Positions 1-9,469 are shown, numbered from the stretch's first letter. The stretch: DNA of 64,000 nucleotides from Flavobacteriaceae bacterium (GCA_013373105.1 JABXIJ010000026.1:1-64000), one strand, 5' to 3'. Notes: generated from the sequence alone by a model not told the origin. Numbers and translations are program-made.

Positions 1-108
1 GTAAATTATCTGCATATAAATTTTTCAACTAATTTAATATTTTTAGTACTAGCAATTGGTCCTATTTTTGGTCTAGTATCTCTAAAAGGAGTAAAATCAA
101 CTCAATAA
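1..108 (+). CDS. C-terminal tail of an unidentified membrane protein (truncated by window edge)
   Basis: The first 35 codons form an open frame that runs in from the left edge and stops with TAA at 106-108. The visible part is hydrophobic (a stretch around LIFLVLAIGPIFGLVSL) and then ends in a short basic tail, as expected for the last transmembrane helix of a transporter or other polytopic inner-membrane protein. Too little remains to name a family. It lies about 40 nt upstream of the next gene on the same strand. Confidence 0.6.
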   Translation, partial: VNYLHINFSTNLIFLVLAIGPIFGLVSLKGVKSTQ

Positions 109-149
109 ATAGCTACAACCAACTTTTTAATTATTATTTTAGAAGCATT

Positions 150-1048
150 ATGAAATATTTTTATTTTCTTTTTTTATTGTTTTTTTTAGTGTAGTTAATG
201 CTCAAAAACCAAAAATTCATTCTGTTACAAGTAACGAACGAATCATTTATGGTAATATTGACTCAAACCCCATTACAATTTATCTTAAAATAAAAAATAG
301 ATCAGATAACGTTGGATATCTTTTCGCTGTTTCTGGTTGGTATAAAAATAATAATACAGAAGAAATAACTCCAATTGCTGGAATTTGGGGAGGAAATTTA
401 CACTTGTTTTCATCCAAGAATCAGAAGTTTTTAAATGATTTAGAAAACTTTGAAATTAAAACTGAAAAAGAAACTATTCGTTTAGACAATCGTATTTATG
501 ATATTGAAGAAATTACCAAAAAGATAACTGATATTACTGAACGTTTTCATTTAGAATTTGATAACACTAAAATTAAAGGAACACTCTATAAAGCTAATAA
601 AGCCTTAAATGTTTCTTTAAATAATCCAAGTCATAGAATATTAAACAAAGTACAATACCTAAAATTTAAAGAAAATACTTTTTTTGATTTAGCAAACTTA
701 GGATTACCTAACAGAACTAACTACGAGATAGAAAGAACTGCTAATAATGGATTAAATCTTATACTCCACTATAAATACCATGCTAATTTAAATTATAATG
801 GTAGATGTGGTGGTGCTTCAAATTCTGGTAAAATCGCTTTAGCTTTTGATAAAAAATATACTTTAAAACAAATTACCAAAGCAGAATTTGCAGATTGTTA
901 CCAAGAAATAATTGTAGATGATTTAGAAAAAATAACCGACAAAAAAACAGCCTATACAATTATGAATTATAGTAGCTCTAAAAAAATAACTTTTGTTGTT
1001 GATTTAGAATCAGCAACGATAAAAAAAGAAATAAGTAGTTTCACATAA
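150..1048 (+). pseudogene. Secreted protein of unknown function, frameshifted in its signal peptide
   Basis: An ATG at 150 begins a typical signal peptide (MKYFYFLFLLFF), but the frame hits TAG at 192. The long frame that follows to 1048 has no upstream ATG. Both parts join if the eight-T run at 180-187 had nine Ts, giving a signal peptide ending in SVVNAQ and a protein of about 299 residues. The whole span is one base short of a multiple of three, which agrees. As it stands, only a TTG at 404 could start a 214-residue product without export signal. The mature part has no motif I recognise; it contains a GRCGG segment and a few cysteines. It could be a real slipped pseudogene, a phase-variable gene or a base-calling error. 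Confidence 0.7.
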
Positions 1049-1080
1049 AAAAGCCTTTCAAAATTTTGAAAGGCTTTTTT
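1047..1080. terminator. Bidirectional rho-independent terminator
   Basis: A perfect inverted repeat (AAAAAAGCCTTTCAAAA facing its complement) with A and T tracts on both flanks. It sits between two convergent genes, the frameshifted secreted protein on the left and the FabH-like gene on the right, and can serve both. Confidence 0.9.
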
Positions 1081-1098
1081 AAAAATATTAGGATTATA

Positions 1099-2106
1099 CT
1101 ACCATCTTACAACAACAGAACCCCAAGTAAAGCCACTACCAAAAGCAGCCAAAACTACTAAATCGTTATCTTTTATCTTTCCTTTTTCCCAAGCTTCTGT
1201 TAATGCAATAATTACAGATGCTGCAGTAGTATTACCGTATTTCATGATATTGTTGTAAACTCTATCATCAGACAACTGGAATTTCTTCTGAATAAATTGT
1301 GCTATTCTTAAATTTGCTTGATGTGGAATTAACATGTCTATATCTTCTTTCTGTAGACCATTAGCTTGAAGTCCTTCAACAATAGCCTCAGAAAAACGAA
1401 CAACTGCATGTTTAAACACAAATTGTCCATTCATATAAGGGTAGTAAGAAGTATCATCTGGATCATTTTCTGCTATAATTTCTGGAACCCATCTACCAGT
1501 AGTTGGGCCATCTAACATTAATTCTCTAGCATATTTTCCTTCTGAGTGTAAGTGCGAAGATAAAATTCCTTTTCCTTCTTCTTCTGTTCTAGATAAAACT
1601 GCTGCTCCTGCTCCATCACCAAAAATAACAGTTACTCCTCTACCTCTGGTTGATTTTTCTAAACCACCAGAATGATTTTCAGAACCAATTACCAAAATAT
1701 TTTTATACATACCAGTTTTTATAAACTGATCTGCCACAGAGAGTGAGTAAATAAATCCTGAACATTGATTTCTAACATCTAAAGCACCAATAGTTGGCAT
1801 ACCTAACATATCTTGTACGCGAACTCCTCCACCAGGAAAATACATATCTGGACTTAAAGTTGCAAAAATTATAAAGTCAATATCATCTTTAGTTAAGCCA
1901 GCTCTTTCTATAGCTATTTCAGCTGCCTTTGCTCCCATAGAAGAAGTATTATCACCAGTTTTTGGATCTATCCATCTACGTTCTTTGATACCAGTTCTTT
2001 CTTGAATCCATTCATCAGAAGTTTCCATGAAGTCTTTCAAATCGTTATTGGTTACAATATTATCTGGAACATAATATCCTAAACCTGTGATTTTTGAATT
2101 ATACAT
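1099..2106 (-). CDS. fabH: 3-oxoacyl-ACP synthase III (FabH-like)
   Basis: Thiolase-fold condensing enzyme that joins an acyl-CoA starter with malonyl-ACP, normally the first step of type II fatty acid synthesis. The 335 residues hold the full catalytic triad: Cys115 in NQCSGF, His262 in IPHQAN and Asn292 in YGNTTAAS. The family start region (KITGLGYYVPDNIVTNNDL) is intact. A segment around residues 200-226 is somewhat longer than in E. coli FabH. It is not next to plsX, rpmF or acc genes, so it may be a second FabH paralogue or a starter unit enzyme for special lipids. A good promoter lies about 40 nt upstream. Confidence 0.92.
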   Translation of the reverse strand: MYNSKITGLGYYVPDNIVTNNDLKDFMETSDEWIQERTGIKERRWIDPKTGDNTSSMGAKAAEIAIERAGLTKDDIDFIIFATLSPDMYFPGGGVRVQDMLGMPTIGALDVRNQCSGFIYSLSVADQFIKTGMYKNILVIGSENHSGGLEKSTRGRGVTVIFGDGAGAAVLSRTEEEGKGILSSHLHSEGKYARELMLDGPTTGRWVPEIIAENDPDDTSYYPYMNGQFVFKHAVVRFSEAIVEGLQANGLQKEDIDMLIPHQANLRIAQFIQKKFQLSDDRVYNNIMKYGNTTAASVIIALTEAWEKGKIKDNDLVVLAAFGSGFTWGSVVVRW

Positions 2107-2147
2107 TTTTTAGTGATAAATTTTAATTATTTGTAATTTGTAACTAA

Positions 2148-2178
2148 CAAAAATAGTGATAAATTAACACCTTTACAA
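2148..2178 (-). promoter_or_regulatory. Bacteroidetes-type promoter of the fabH-like gene
   Basis: Read on the minus strand there is TTG (plus 2176-2178), exactly 20 nt, then TATTTTTG (2148-2155). This matches the Bacteroidetes housekeeping pattern TTG-N17-23-TANNTTTG. The expected start site leaves an untranslated leader of roughly 35 nt before the ATG at 2106. Confidence 0.65.
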
Positions 2179-2216
2179 TAGTGCAATCAACTCATTAAAA
2201 CTAAAACCAATTTATT

Positions 2217-3583
2217 ATAAATAGAAAAGATTTTTTATCAATTACATCAAAAGCAGCTCTTTTTCTTGGTTTAAGCTCTACCATTTCATGTAAAGATGAA
2301 ACTGTAGAAAAAACAAACAACTTATTAAATAAATCTGCTAAAGGAAGTGTATTTGGTTTAAAAGCTCCAAAAATAGATAATGTACGAGTTGGAATTATTG
2401 GTGCTGGCAATAGAGGTAACACTCTAATTCAAATGTTTAATTGGTTAATTAATAACAATAATGCAACTATTATTGCTATATAAGATTTAAGAAAAGAGAA
2501 AACAGAAAAACTAAACGAACACCTTAAAAAAACACACAATAAAACTGCTGATTTATATTATGGAAATCCTGATGAATGGAAAAAAGTAGCTGATAGAGAT
2601 GATATAGACCTTTTAATTATTGCAACTCCTTGGGAATGGCATACACAAATGGCTGTTTATGGTATGGAAAAAGGTAAACATGTAGCTTAAGAAGTTCCTA
2701 TTGCTTATACTTTAGATGATTGCTGGAAACTTGTTGAAACTGCAGAACTAACTCAAAAACATTGTATGATGATGGAAAACTGTTGTTTAAATAACGAAGA
2801 ACTTTGAGTTTTAAATATGATAAATCAAGGAGTTTTTGGTGATTTAACTCATGCAGAAGGTGCTTATATTCATGATTTAAGAAAACATTTGTTAGATGAA
2901 ACTTATTATGAAGACCAATGGCAAATAAAACATCACTTAAAAAAAGATGGAAATTTCTACACCACACATGGTTTAGGGCCAATTAGCATTATATGGATAT
3001 TGGTAGAGGTGATATTTACGATCATGTTATTTCTATGAGTTCTCGTGAAAAAAGTTTAAGTGATGCTGCAAAAAGAGCCAACTTACCTCAATTTCAAAAT
3101 GTAAAATGTGGTGATATGAATACCACAATGATTAAAACCAAACTAGGCAAAACTATCATGTTACAATTTGATGTTCATACAGGCAGGCCTTATGACAGAC
3201 TAAATACAATTGTAGGTACAAAAGCTGTACATGAAGGATATCCTTCTAAATTATATATTAATGATGAAGAATTAGCTTAGTGGGGTCATAAATGGTTAGA
3301 ACAAGAAAAATATACAGAGTACAGAGAAAAATATAAACATCCATTTTGGGCAAAATTAAAAGAACAAATTTCAGATAATTCTGTGGGTCATAGAGGAATG
3401 GATTTTGTAATGATTTATAGACTAATAAGATGTTTAAACAAAGGTTTACCTCTAGATATAAATGTATATGACAGTGTGTTGTGGAGCTCAATTACTCCTC
3501 TATCAGAATTATCTGTTGCTCAAAACAGTACTTCTGTAAAAGTACCAGATTTTACAGGAGGAACATGGCAAAAAAAAGAATAA
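2217..3583 (+). pseudogene. Decayed Gfo/Idh/MocA oxidoreductase, GH109 type
   Basis: Read through, this encodes about 455 residues of the NAD-dependent GH109 glycosidase-like family: a twin-arginine-like start (NRKDFLSITSKAALFLGL), a Rossmann motif VGIIGAGNRG, ATPWEWH, and the family blocks THGLGPIS/YMDIGRGD and VHTGRPYDR. It is clearly dead. The expected start codon is ATA (2217). In-frame stops lie at 2481 (TAA), 2688 (TAA), 2805 (TGA) and, after the shift, 3278 (TAG). One base is missing near 2987, where GPIS should run into HYMDIG. The region is a base short of a multiple of three. Family members remove N-acetylgalactosamine or related groups with NAD; this copy can make no full product. 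Confidence 0.93.
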
Positions 3584-3616
3584 AACAGAAATGCTAAGAA
3601 ACATTTAAAATATTTC

Positions 3617-3658
3617 TGTCATCTTGTCATAATTTTTTCTTTGGTATTTTTTTTGACA
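3617..3658 (+). promoter_or_regulatory. Candidate chaperone control region upstream of htpG
   Basis: Two direct TGTCA copies spaced exactly 8 nt start-to-start (3617-3621 and 3625-3629) are followed by TTTTGACA ending at 3658, 40 nt before the htpG ATG. The same arrangement occurs upstream of dnaK. The role as a stress operator or promoter is inferred from this match only. Confidence 0.4.
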
Positions 3659-3698
3659 AATTAAGGTATAGAAAATAATATTAAAAAAACATAAAATT

Positions 3699-5609
3699 AT
3701 GAGCAAAGGAAACATTAATGTATCAGTAGAAAATATTTTTCCTCTGATTAAAAAATTCTTGTATTCTGATCACGAAATCTTTTTACGTGAGTTAATTTCT
3801 AACGCAACTGACGCAACTACTAAATTAAAACACTTAATTTCTATTGGTGAAGCCAAAACTGAATTAGGTGATGCAAAAATTGAAATAAGCATAGATAAAA
3901 AAGCTAAAACCTTAACTATTAAAGATAATGGTTTAGGAATGACTGCTGATGAAGTTGAAAAATACATCAATCAAATTGCTTTTTCTGGTGCAGAAGAGTT
4001 TTTAGAAAAATATAAAGATGATAAGAATGAAACTGGTGTAATTGGTCATTTTGGTTTAGGTTTTTACTCAGCTTTTATGGTAGCTAAAAAAGTTGAAATT
4101 ATCACAAAATCTTTTAAAGATGAACCAGCTGCAAATTGGGTTTGTGATGGTTCTCCTGAATTTACTTTAGTAGAACATAACAAAACTGAAAGAGGAACTG
4201 AAATAATATTACATATTGCTGATGATTCTAAAGAGTTTTTAGAAGAAGGTAAAATTAGAGGTTTACTAACTAAATATAACAGGTTCAACCAAGTGCCAAT
4301 AAAGTTTGGTACTAAGAAAATTAATGATCCTGAGCATGAACCGAAAACCATTAAAGATAAAGATGGTAAAGAAACTAAAGAACCTCATAGACAAATTGAG
4401 GTAGATGATATAATTAACAATACTAATCCTGCTTGGACTAGAAAACCAGCTGATTTAGAAGATGAAGACTACAAAAACTTCTACAGAGAATTGTACCCAA
4501 TGCAATTTGAGGAGTCTTTATTCCACATTCATTTAAATGTAGATTATCCATTTAATTTAACAGGAATTTTATTCTTTCCTAAGTTAACACAGAACTTAGA
4601 TATGCAGAAAGATAAAATTCAATTATATCAAAATCAGGTATTTGTAACAGATAATGTAGAAGGTATTGTACCAGATTTCTTACAAATGCTTAAAGGTGTT
4701 ATCGATTCTCCAGATATTCCTTTAAACGTTTCACGTTCGTATTTACAAGCAGACGGTGCTGTTAAAAAAATATCAGGTTATATCACTAAAAAAGTAGCAG
4801 ATAAATTATCATCTCTATTTAAAAATAATCGTGAAGATTTTGAGAAAAAATGGAACGATATTAAAGTGATTATCGAGTATGGAATGTTATCTGAAGACAA
4901 GTTTTTCGATAAAGCTAAAAAGTTTGCATTATATCCAACTGTAGATGATACATACTTCACTTTTGATGAATTAGTTGAAAAAACTAAAGATAGCCAAACA
5001 GACAAAGATGGTAATCATGTAATTTTATATGCAGCAAACAAAGATGCTCAACACAGTTTTATTCAGGCAGCAAAAGATAAAGGTTATGAAGTATTAATTT
5101 TAGATTCGCCAATTGTAAGTCATTTAATGCAAAAAAAAGAGACTTCTGGAGATGGAAAAATAAAGTTCACTAGAGTTGATGCAGATCATATAGATAATCT
5201 AATAAAAAAAGAAGATACTGTAATATCTAAACTTTCTGATGAAGAAAAAGAAAAATTAAAGCCTGTTTTAGAAGGTGCTATTAACGATTCTTCTTATACA
5301 GTTCAGTTAGAAGCTATGGATTCTAATGCTGCACCTTTTATAATTACAGTGCCAGAATTTATGCGTAGAATGAAAGAAATGCAAGCTACAGGTGGAGGTG
5401 GAATGTTTGGTATGGGTAATATGCCAGATATGTATAATTTAGTTGTAAATACAAATCATGAATTGGTTTCAGAAATTTTAAATGCTGATGAAGAAAAGCA
5501 AAAAGGATTAATTTCTCAAGCATTTGATTTAGCTAAACTTTCACAAAACCTATTACATGGTGAAGATTTAACCAACTTTATTAAACGTTCTTATGAGTTG
5601 ATTAAATAG
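3699..5609 (+). CDS. htpG: Molecular chaperone HtpG (Hsp90)
   Basis: Cytosolic ATP-dependent Hsp90 chaperone of 636 residues, the normal length for Bacteroidota. The N-terminal GHKL ATPase domain shows RELISNATDA (about 30-39), DNGLGM, and the lid/glycine motif GHFGLGFYSAFMVA. The middle domain contains the conserved LYQNQVFVTDN and NVSRSYLQ blocks, and the C-terminal dimerisation domain ends near the stop. A Met/Gly-rich stretch (GGGGMFGMGNMPDMY) lies near residue 567. It is monocistronic, with a hairpin terminator 29 nt downstream and a repeat element upstream shared with dnaK, which suggests common stress control. Confidence 0.97.
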   Translation: MSKGNINVSVENIFPLIKKFLYSDHEIFLRELISNATDATTKLKHLISIGEAKTELGDAKIEISIDKKAKTLTIKDNGLGMTADEVEKYINQIAFSGAEEFLEKYKDDKNETGVIGHFGLGFYSAFMVAKKVEIITKSFKDEPAANWVCDGSPEFTLVEHNKTERGTEIILHIADDSKEFLEEGKIRGLLTKYNRFNQVPIKFGTKKINDPEHEPKTIKDKDGKETKEPHRQIEVDDIINNTNPAWTRKPADLEDEDYKNFYRELYPMQFEESLFHIHLNVDYPFNLTGILFFPKLTQNLDMQKDKIQLYQNQVFVTDNVEGIVPDFLQMLKGVIDSPDIPLNVSRSYLQADGAVKKISGYITKKVADKLSSLFKNNREDFEKKWNDIKVIIEYGMLSEDKFFDKAKKFALYPTVDDTYFTFDELVEKTKDSQTDKDGNHVILYAANKDAQHSFIQAAKDKGYEVLILDSPIVSHLMQKKETSGDGKIKFTRVDADHIDNLIKKEDTVISKLSDEEKEKLKPVLEGAINDSSYTVQLEAMDSNAAPFIITVPEFMRRMKEMQATGGGGMFGMGNMPDMYNLVVNTNHELVSEILNADEEKQKGLISQAFDLAKLSQNLLHGEDLTNFIKRSYELIK

Positions 5610-5637
5610 TTTAAACATATTTTAGTTTAATATTTAT

Positions 5638-5670
5638 AAAACCTCTTTGTATTAACAGAGAGGTTTTTTT
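5638..5670 (+). terminator. Rho-independent terminator after htpG
   Basis: A 9-bp stem AAAACCTCT/AGAGGTTTT around a 12-nt loop is followed by Ts, 29 nt after the htpG stop. Confidence 0.85.
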
Positions 5671-5915
5671 ATTAGATTTAACTATTAATCAAGTTATTAA
5701 ATTAAAAAAGCATATATAATTACTAGTAGTATAATAATCTTTTTGTAAAATTTATAAAGCATTTACCATTGATGATTACTCAAAATTTTAAGAAATAAAA
5801 ATTTTAAGTTTAAGTATTATAAACTAAATTTAACCCATTAATTATTATCTACTTAGTAAAAGTCTCAAGAAGTACTTTAATTTTAGATGTAACGTAAATC
5901 ATAAAAAGTATTAAT
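5671..5915. other. Intergenic region without recognisable gene
   Basis: Very AT-rich spacer between the htpG terminator and the next plus-strand operon. I see no open frame with a start and no perfect TANNTTTG box. A promoter for the downstream operon must lie here, but I cannot place it. Confidence 0.5.
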
Positions 5916-6323
5916 ATGAAAACAACTATTCTAACAAACAATGTAAAACGCAACTATTTATTAGTAAGTTTCATATTTGCCATATTCTTTTCTGTTCAAA
6001 ATGCAAGTGCTCAGAAAGTTACCGTTAAAGGTGTAGTAAAAGGAAAAACAGAATTGAACACAGAGTTATTAATGGGTGTAAACATCTATTTAAAAGATAA
6101 ATCCGCTATTACTACTTCTAATAGAAAAGGGGAATTTACTTTTCCTCAAGAATTAAATGTGGGTGATATTTTAGTGTTTTCTTATTTAGGTTTTATAAAA
6201 AAAGAAATTAAAGTTACTAGAAACTCAACAAACCTAACTGTTATTCTTCAAGAAGATGATAACGAAATGCTTGGAGCACCAAATACCAATAAGCGCTTTT
6301 CATCCAAAAAAGATAGACAGTAA
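5916..6323 (+). CDS. Secreted carboxypeptidase-regulatory-like domain protein
   Basis: A 135-residue exported protein. The N-terminus has a long signal peptide ending at about residue 32 (SVQNASAQ|KVTV). The mature part matches the beta-sandwich CarboxypepD_reg-like domain found at the N-terminus of TonB receptors: VKGVVKG, GVNIYLKDK, TTSNRKGEFTFP and LVFSYLGF. Here the domain stands alone, with a polar tail instead of a receptor barrel. It is probably periplasmic or surface-attached. It starts an operon with the transglutaminase-like gene 5 nt downstream. Function is unknown. Confidence 0.8.
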   Translation: MKTTILTNNVKRNYLLVSFIFAIFFSVQNASAQKVTVKGVVKGKTELNTELLMGVNIYLKDKSAITTSNRKGEFTFPQELNVGDILVFSYLGFIKKEIKVTRNSTNLTVILQEDDNEMLGAPNTNKRFSSKKDRQ

Positions 6324-6328
6324 ATGCA

Positions 6329-7339
6329 ATGCAAAAAGCAATTGTATTTTTAGTTTTTTTTCAGGCATCACTTCTATTTAGTCAACAATCAGACTTTAGT
6401 TATATTAGTTTCACTAAAGCAGATATAATTGCAAAAAACACTAAAAGTAGACGTTTATACGAACTCAATAAACTCACAATAAATCTTACAAAAGACTTAC
6501 ATACAGATGTTGAGAAAGTTAGGGCAATCTTTAAATGGATTTGTTTAAACGTTGCTAACGATTTTAGGTTATATGCTAAAAATGAAAGAAAAAGAGAAAA
6601 ATTTAAAAAAGATTCTTTAAAACTTTCAGAATGGAATTCAGAACTTAAAACCGAACTTTTTTCAAGATTATTAAGGCGCAAAAAAACTATTTGTACAGGT
6701 TATGCATATTTATTTAAAGAAATGTGTTCTATTGCTGGAATAGAAAGTAAAATGATTTATGGTTTTGGTAGAACTGCAGACGTTTTAGAATTCGATCCTG
6801 CTTACCCAAATCATACTTGGAATGCTGTAAAACTTAATAATAAATGGTATTTATGCGATGCAACTTGGGCTGCAGGAATATCTTTACCAGAAAGAAAAAA
6901 GTTTACGTTTAAATATAATGATGGTTATTTTCTAACAGATCCAGAATTGTTTATAAACAACCATTACCCTATTTATCCAGAAGATGCTTTACTCAAAAAA
7001 AACATACCAACTTTCGAAGAATTTGCTCAACTTCCATTGATATATGGAGGAGCTTATAAATACTTTAAAAATCATAACTCACCAAGTAAAATGTATAATG
7101 AACTTAAAGTAGATACAGCATTTAACTTTAAGTATATTTTAAAAGATAATGTTGAATTTAAAGATGTAAAATTAGTATTTATTAAAGGCATAATTGAGTT
7201 TTCTAGAAAACCTGAAATTACCAAAGAAGAAAATATAATTTCTTTAAACTATTGGTTTAGAAAAACAGGGTATTATGATGTTCATCTTTATCTAAATGAT
7301 GAGATTCTTGCTACTTATATATTTAATATTAAGCCATGA
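6329..7339 (+). CDS. Secreted transglutaminase-like domain protein
   Basis: A 336-residue protein with a signal peptide (about residues 1-19, ending LLFSQQ). The transglutaminase/peptidase-like core is complete: Cys122 in KTICTGYAYLFKEMC, His162 in NHTWNAV and Asp177 in WYLCDATWAAG. Such domains act as cysteine proteases, peptide cyclases or crosslinking enzymes; the substrate is not predictable. The C-terminal 100 residues look like a beta-rich domain. It lies 5 nt after the carboxypeptidase-regulatory-like gene and overlaps the next gene at ATGA, so the three are translated as one unit. Confidence 0.85.
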   Translation: MQKAIVFLVFFQASLLFSQQSDFSYISFTKADIIAKNTKSRRLYELNKLTINLTKDLHTDVEKVRAIFKWICLNVANDFRLYAKNERKREKFKKDSLKLSEWNSELKTELFSRLLRRKKTICTGYAYLFKEMCSIAGIESKMIYGFGRTADVLEFDPAYPNHTWNAVKLNNKWYLCDATWAAGISLPERKKFTFKYNDGYFLTDPELFINNHYPIYPEDALLKKNIPTFEEFAQLPLIYGGAYKYFKNHNSPSKMYNELKVDTAFNFKYILKDNVEFKDVKLVFIKGIIEFSRKPEITKEENIISLNYWFRKTGYYDVHLYLNDEILATYIFNIKP

Positions 7340-7851
7340 TTACCATTAGAAAAGCTAGCGTAAATGATGCAGACTTATTATCTAAATTAAGCATCGAAAC
7401 TTTTCTCCCTGCTCATGGTCACTCAGCTTCAAAAAATGATATTGATAGTTATATCTCAGAAAATTTTACAACAAAAAATTTTACTAAAGAACTATCTAAT
7501 GAAAATCACCAATATTATTTATTTAGCTATAACAATAAAATAGTAGGTTATTCTAAAGTTGTATTTAATCTAACTTGTGAAAATATTGATTCAGAAAATA
7601 TTAGCTATTTGAGTAGAATTTATTTTTTAAAAGAATATTATGGCTTAGGGTTAGCTAAACAACTTTTCGATTTTAATATTCAACTATGTAAAGAAAACAA
7701 CCAAATTGGAATGTGGTTAAAAGTTTGGATAGAAAATAAAAGAGCCATCCAATTTTATAAAAAAATAGGATTTACGATTGTTGGTAAAAGTGATTTTAGA
7801 ATTTCTGAAAATCACTCAAATCCTAATCATGTAATGTATTTAGCGTTTTAA
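7336..7851 (+). CDS. GNAT family N-acetyltransferase
   Basis: A 171-residue cytosolic acetyltransferase. The acetyl-CoA-binding loop is seen as YYGLGLAKQLFDF after the beta4 strand ISYLSRIYFL, and the C-terminal part has the family block WLKVWIENKRAIQFYKKIGF. It starts within the stop of the transglutaminase-like gene (ATGA overlap). The acceptor substrate, protein or small molecule, cannot be told from the sequence. Confidence 0.88.
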   Translation: MITIRKASVNDADLLSKLSIETFLPAHGHSASKNDIDSYISENFTTKNFTKELSNENHQYYLFSYNNKIVGYSKVVFNLTCENIDSENISYLSRIYFLKEYYGLGLAKQLFDFNIQLCKENNQIGMWLKVWIENKRAIQFYKKIGFTIVGKSDFRISENHSNPNHVMYLAF

Positions 7852-7890
7852 ATTACTTTTAGTATTTTTGATCATATCAATTAATTGAAA

Positions 7891-8133
7891 ATGAAAAAGT
7901 TCCTTTATTTATTTGTCTTAATTTCTAGTTTTACTTTAGGGCAAACCAACACAGAAGTGTATGTTTTTGATATAGAAAAATCAAAAAATGGTTTTGAAAC
8001 TTATATAAGCTTAGATAGTTTAAAAGAAGGGAAACACATTTTAAGTATTAATAGAAAATATATTAACAGAAAACGAAAGGATACTACACTTCGAAGAGTA
8101 GTGCAGATTCCTTTTTGGAAATTTAAAAAGTAA
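7891..8133 (+). CDS. Small secreted protein of unknown function
   Basis: An 80-residue protein; I chose the ATG at 7891 over a TTG two codons earlier because MKKFLYLFVLISSFTLGQ is a standard signal peptide. The mature part is about 60 residues, basic and beta-like (EVYVFDIEKS, KHILSINRKY), with a closing PFWKFKK. It lies 4 nt before the M28 peptidase gene and may serve with it. No family recognised. Confidence 0.6.
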   Translation: MKKFLYLFVLISSFTLGQTNTEVYVFDIEKSKNGFETYISLDSLKEGKHILSINRKYINRKRKDTTLRRVVQIPFWKFKK

Positions 8134-8137
8134 ATTC

Positions 8138-9466
8138 ATGAGAAAATTATTGTTATTAATTACCCTAATTAGTTTTAACACTTATTCACAAAGTGACTTA
8201 AAAATTTATGACATCATCAACAATGTTTCTGAAGAAAGAATAAAAGCAGATGTTAAAACACTAACAGATTTTGGTACAAGAAATACTTTTTCTGACACTA
8301 TTTCAGATACACGTGGAATTGGTGCAGCAAGAAGGTGGATAAAATCTGAATTCGATAAAATTTCAACAGATTGTAATAACTGCTTAAATGTCTTTTATCA
8401 AAAAGATCTGGTTACAAAAAAAATGGTGAGAAGAATTCCAAAAGACTCTACTTACATTGTAAATGTTGTTGCAGTTCAAAAAGGAACAAAATATCCTAAT
8501 AGATATATTATTATGAGTGGTGATATAGACTCAAGAGCAAGTGACACTTGGGATTATACAACTGATGCACCAGGAGCTAACGATAATGCTTCTGGAATGG
8601 CAGGAACCATAGAAGCTGCTAGAGTTTTAAGTAAATATAAATTTGAAAACAGTATAATTTATGTTGGTCTTTCTGGAGAAGAACAAGGACTTTTTGGTGG
8701 TAGAGGTTTAGCTGAATATGCAAAAAAACAAGGTTGGGAAATTATTGGAATATTAAATAATGATATGATTGGTAACATTAAAGGTGTTGATGGTGTTATC
8801 GATAATAGAACCTTTAGAATTTTCTCTGAACCAGTACCAGCTAATGAATCAGAAAGACAAAGAAGAATGCGTCGTTTTTATGGTGGTGAAGTCGATGGAA
8901 ATTCACGACAATTAGCTAGATACGTATACAATACCACAAAAACTTATATGCCAGAAATGAATCCAATGATGATTTACAGATTAGACAGATTTGGACGTGG
9001 AGGACATCATAGACCTTTTAACGATTTAGGTTATGCCGGTATAAGAATTATGGAAGCTCATGAAAATTACACGCAACAACATCAAGATATTAGAGAGGAA
9101 AATGGTATACAATATGGTGATACTTTTGAGCATGTTAATTTTCCTTATGCTAAAAAACTAACTGCTGTAAATGCAATAAACTTAGCTTCTTTAGCTTGGG
9201 CACCTCCTGCACCAGAAGAAGTATCGATAGGAGGTATAGTTCAACCATCTGCAAAATTAAAATGGTCTAAAGTTGATGGTGCAAAAGGTTACAAAATCTA
9301 TTGGAGAGATACTACTTCTGCAACTTGGGATAATTTTAAATATGTAGAAGGAACTGAACAAACATTAGAAGGTATTGTTATCGATAATTTTTTCTTTGGG
9401 GTAGCTGCAGTTGGTGAAAACGGACATGAAAGTGTGGTAGTTTTTCCAAACAAAGTATTTAGATAG
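8138..9466 (+). CDS. Secreted M28 family zinc aminopeptidase with C-terminal Fn3-like domain
   Basis: A 442-residue exported metallopeptidase with a signal peptide ending at about residue 18 (NTYSQ|SDL). The co-catalytic zinc site is visible in order: SGDIDSRASD, PGANDNASGMAG, SGEEQGLFGG and LNNDMIGN, with a late histidine in MEAHENYTQQHQ. In the first motif the usual His of GHxDS is Asp, a substitution I recall from related Bacteroidota members, so it may be a subfamily trait. Residues from about 355 onwards (APPAPEEV, AKLKWSKVDGAKGYKIYW) form a fibronectin III-like domain. It probably trims peptides in the periplasm or outside the cell. Confidence 0.9.
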   Translation: MRKLLLLITLISFNTYSQSDLKIYDIINNVSEERIKADVKTLTDFGTRNTFSDTISDTRGIGAARRWIKSEFDKISTDCNNCLNVFYQKDLVTKKMVRRIPKDSTYIVNVVAVQKGTKYPNRYIIMSGDIDSRASDTWDYTTDAPGANDNASGMAGTIEAARVLSKYKFENSIIYVGLSGEEQGLFGGRGLAEYAKKQGWEIIGILNNDMIGNIKGVDGVIDNRTFRIFSEPVPANESERQRRMRRFYGGEVDGNSRQLARYVYNTTKTYMPEMNPMMIYRLDRFGRGGHHRPFNDLGYAGIRIMEAHENYTQQHQDIREENGIQYGDTFEHVNFPYAKKLTAVNAINLASLAWAPPAPEEVSIGGIVQPSAKLKWSKVDGAKGYKIYWRDTTSATWDNFKYVEGTEQTLEGIVIDNFFFGVAAVGENGHESVVVFPNKVFR

Positions 9467-9469
9467 GTA

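Noticed and set aside
2817..3038. Short open frames within 2201-3583 that look like separate small genes
   Set aside because: They are fragments of one GH109-type pseudogene; the protein family signal continues across the stops and the frameshift.
5671..5915. Possible small RNA or gene in the spacer after htpG
   Set aside because: There is no promoter-terminator pair or coding signal; the spacer is low-complexity AT sequence.
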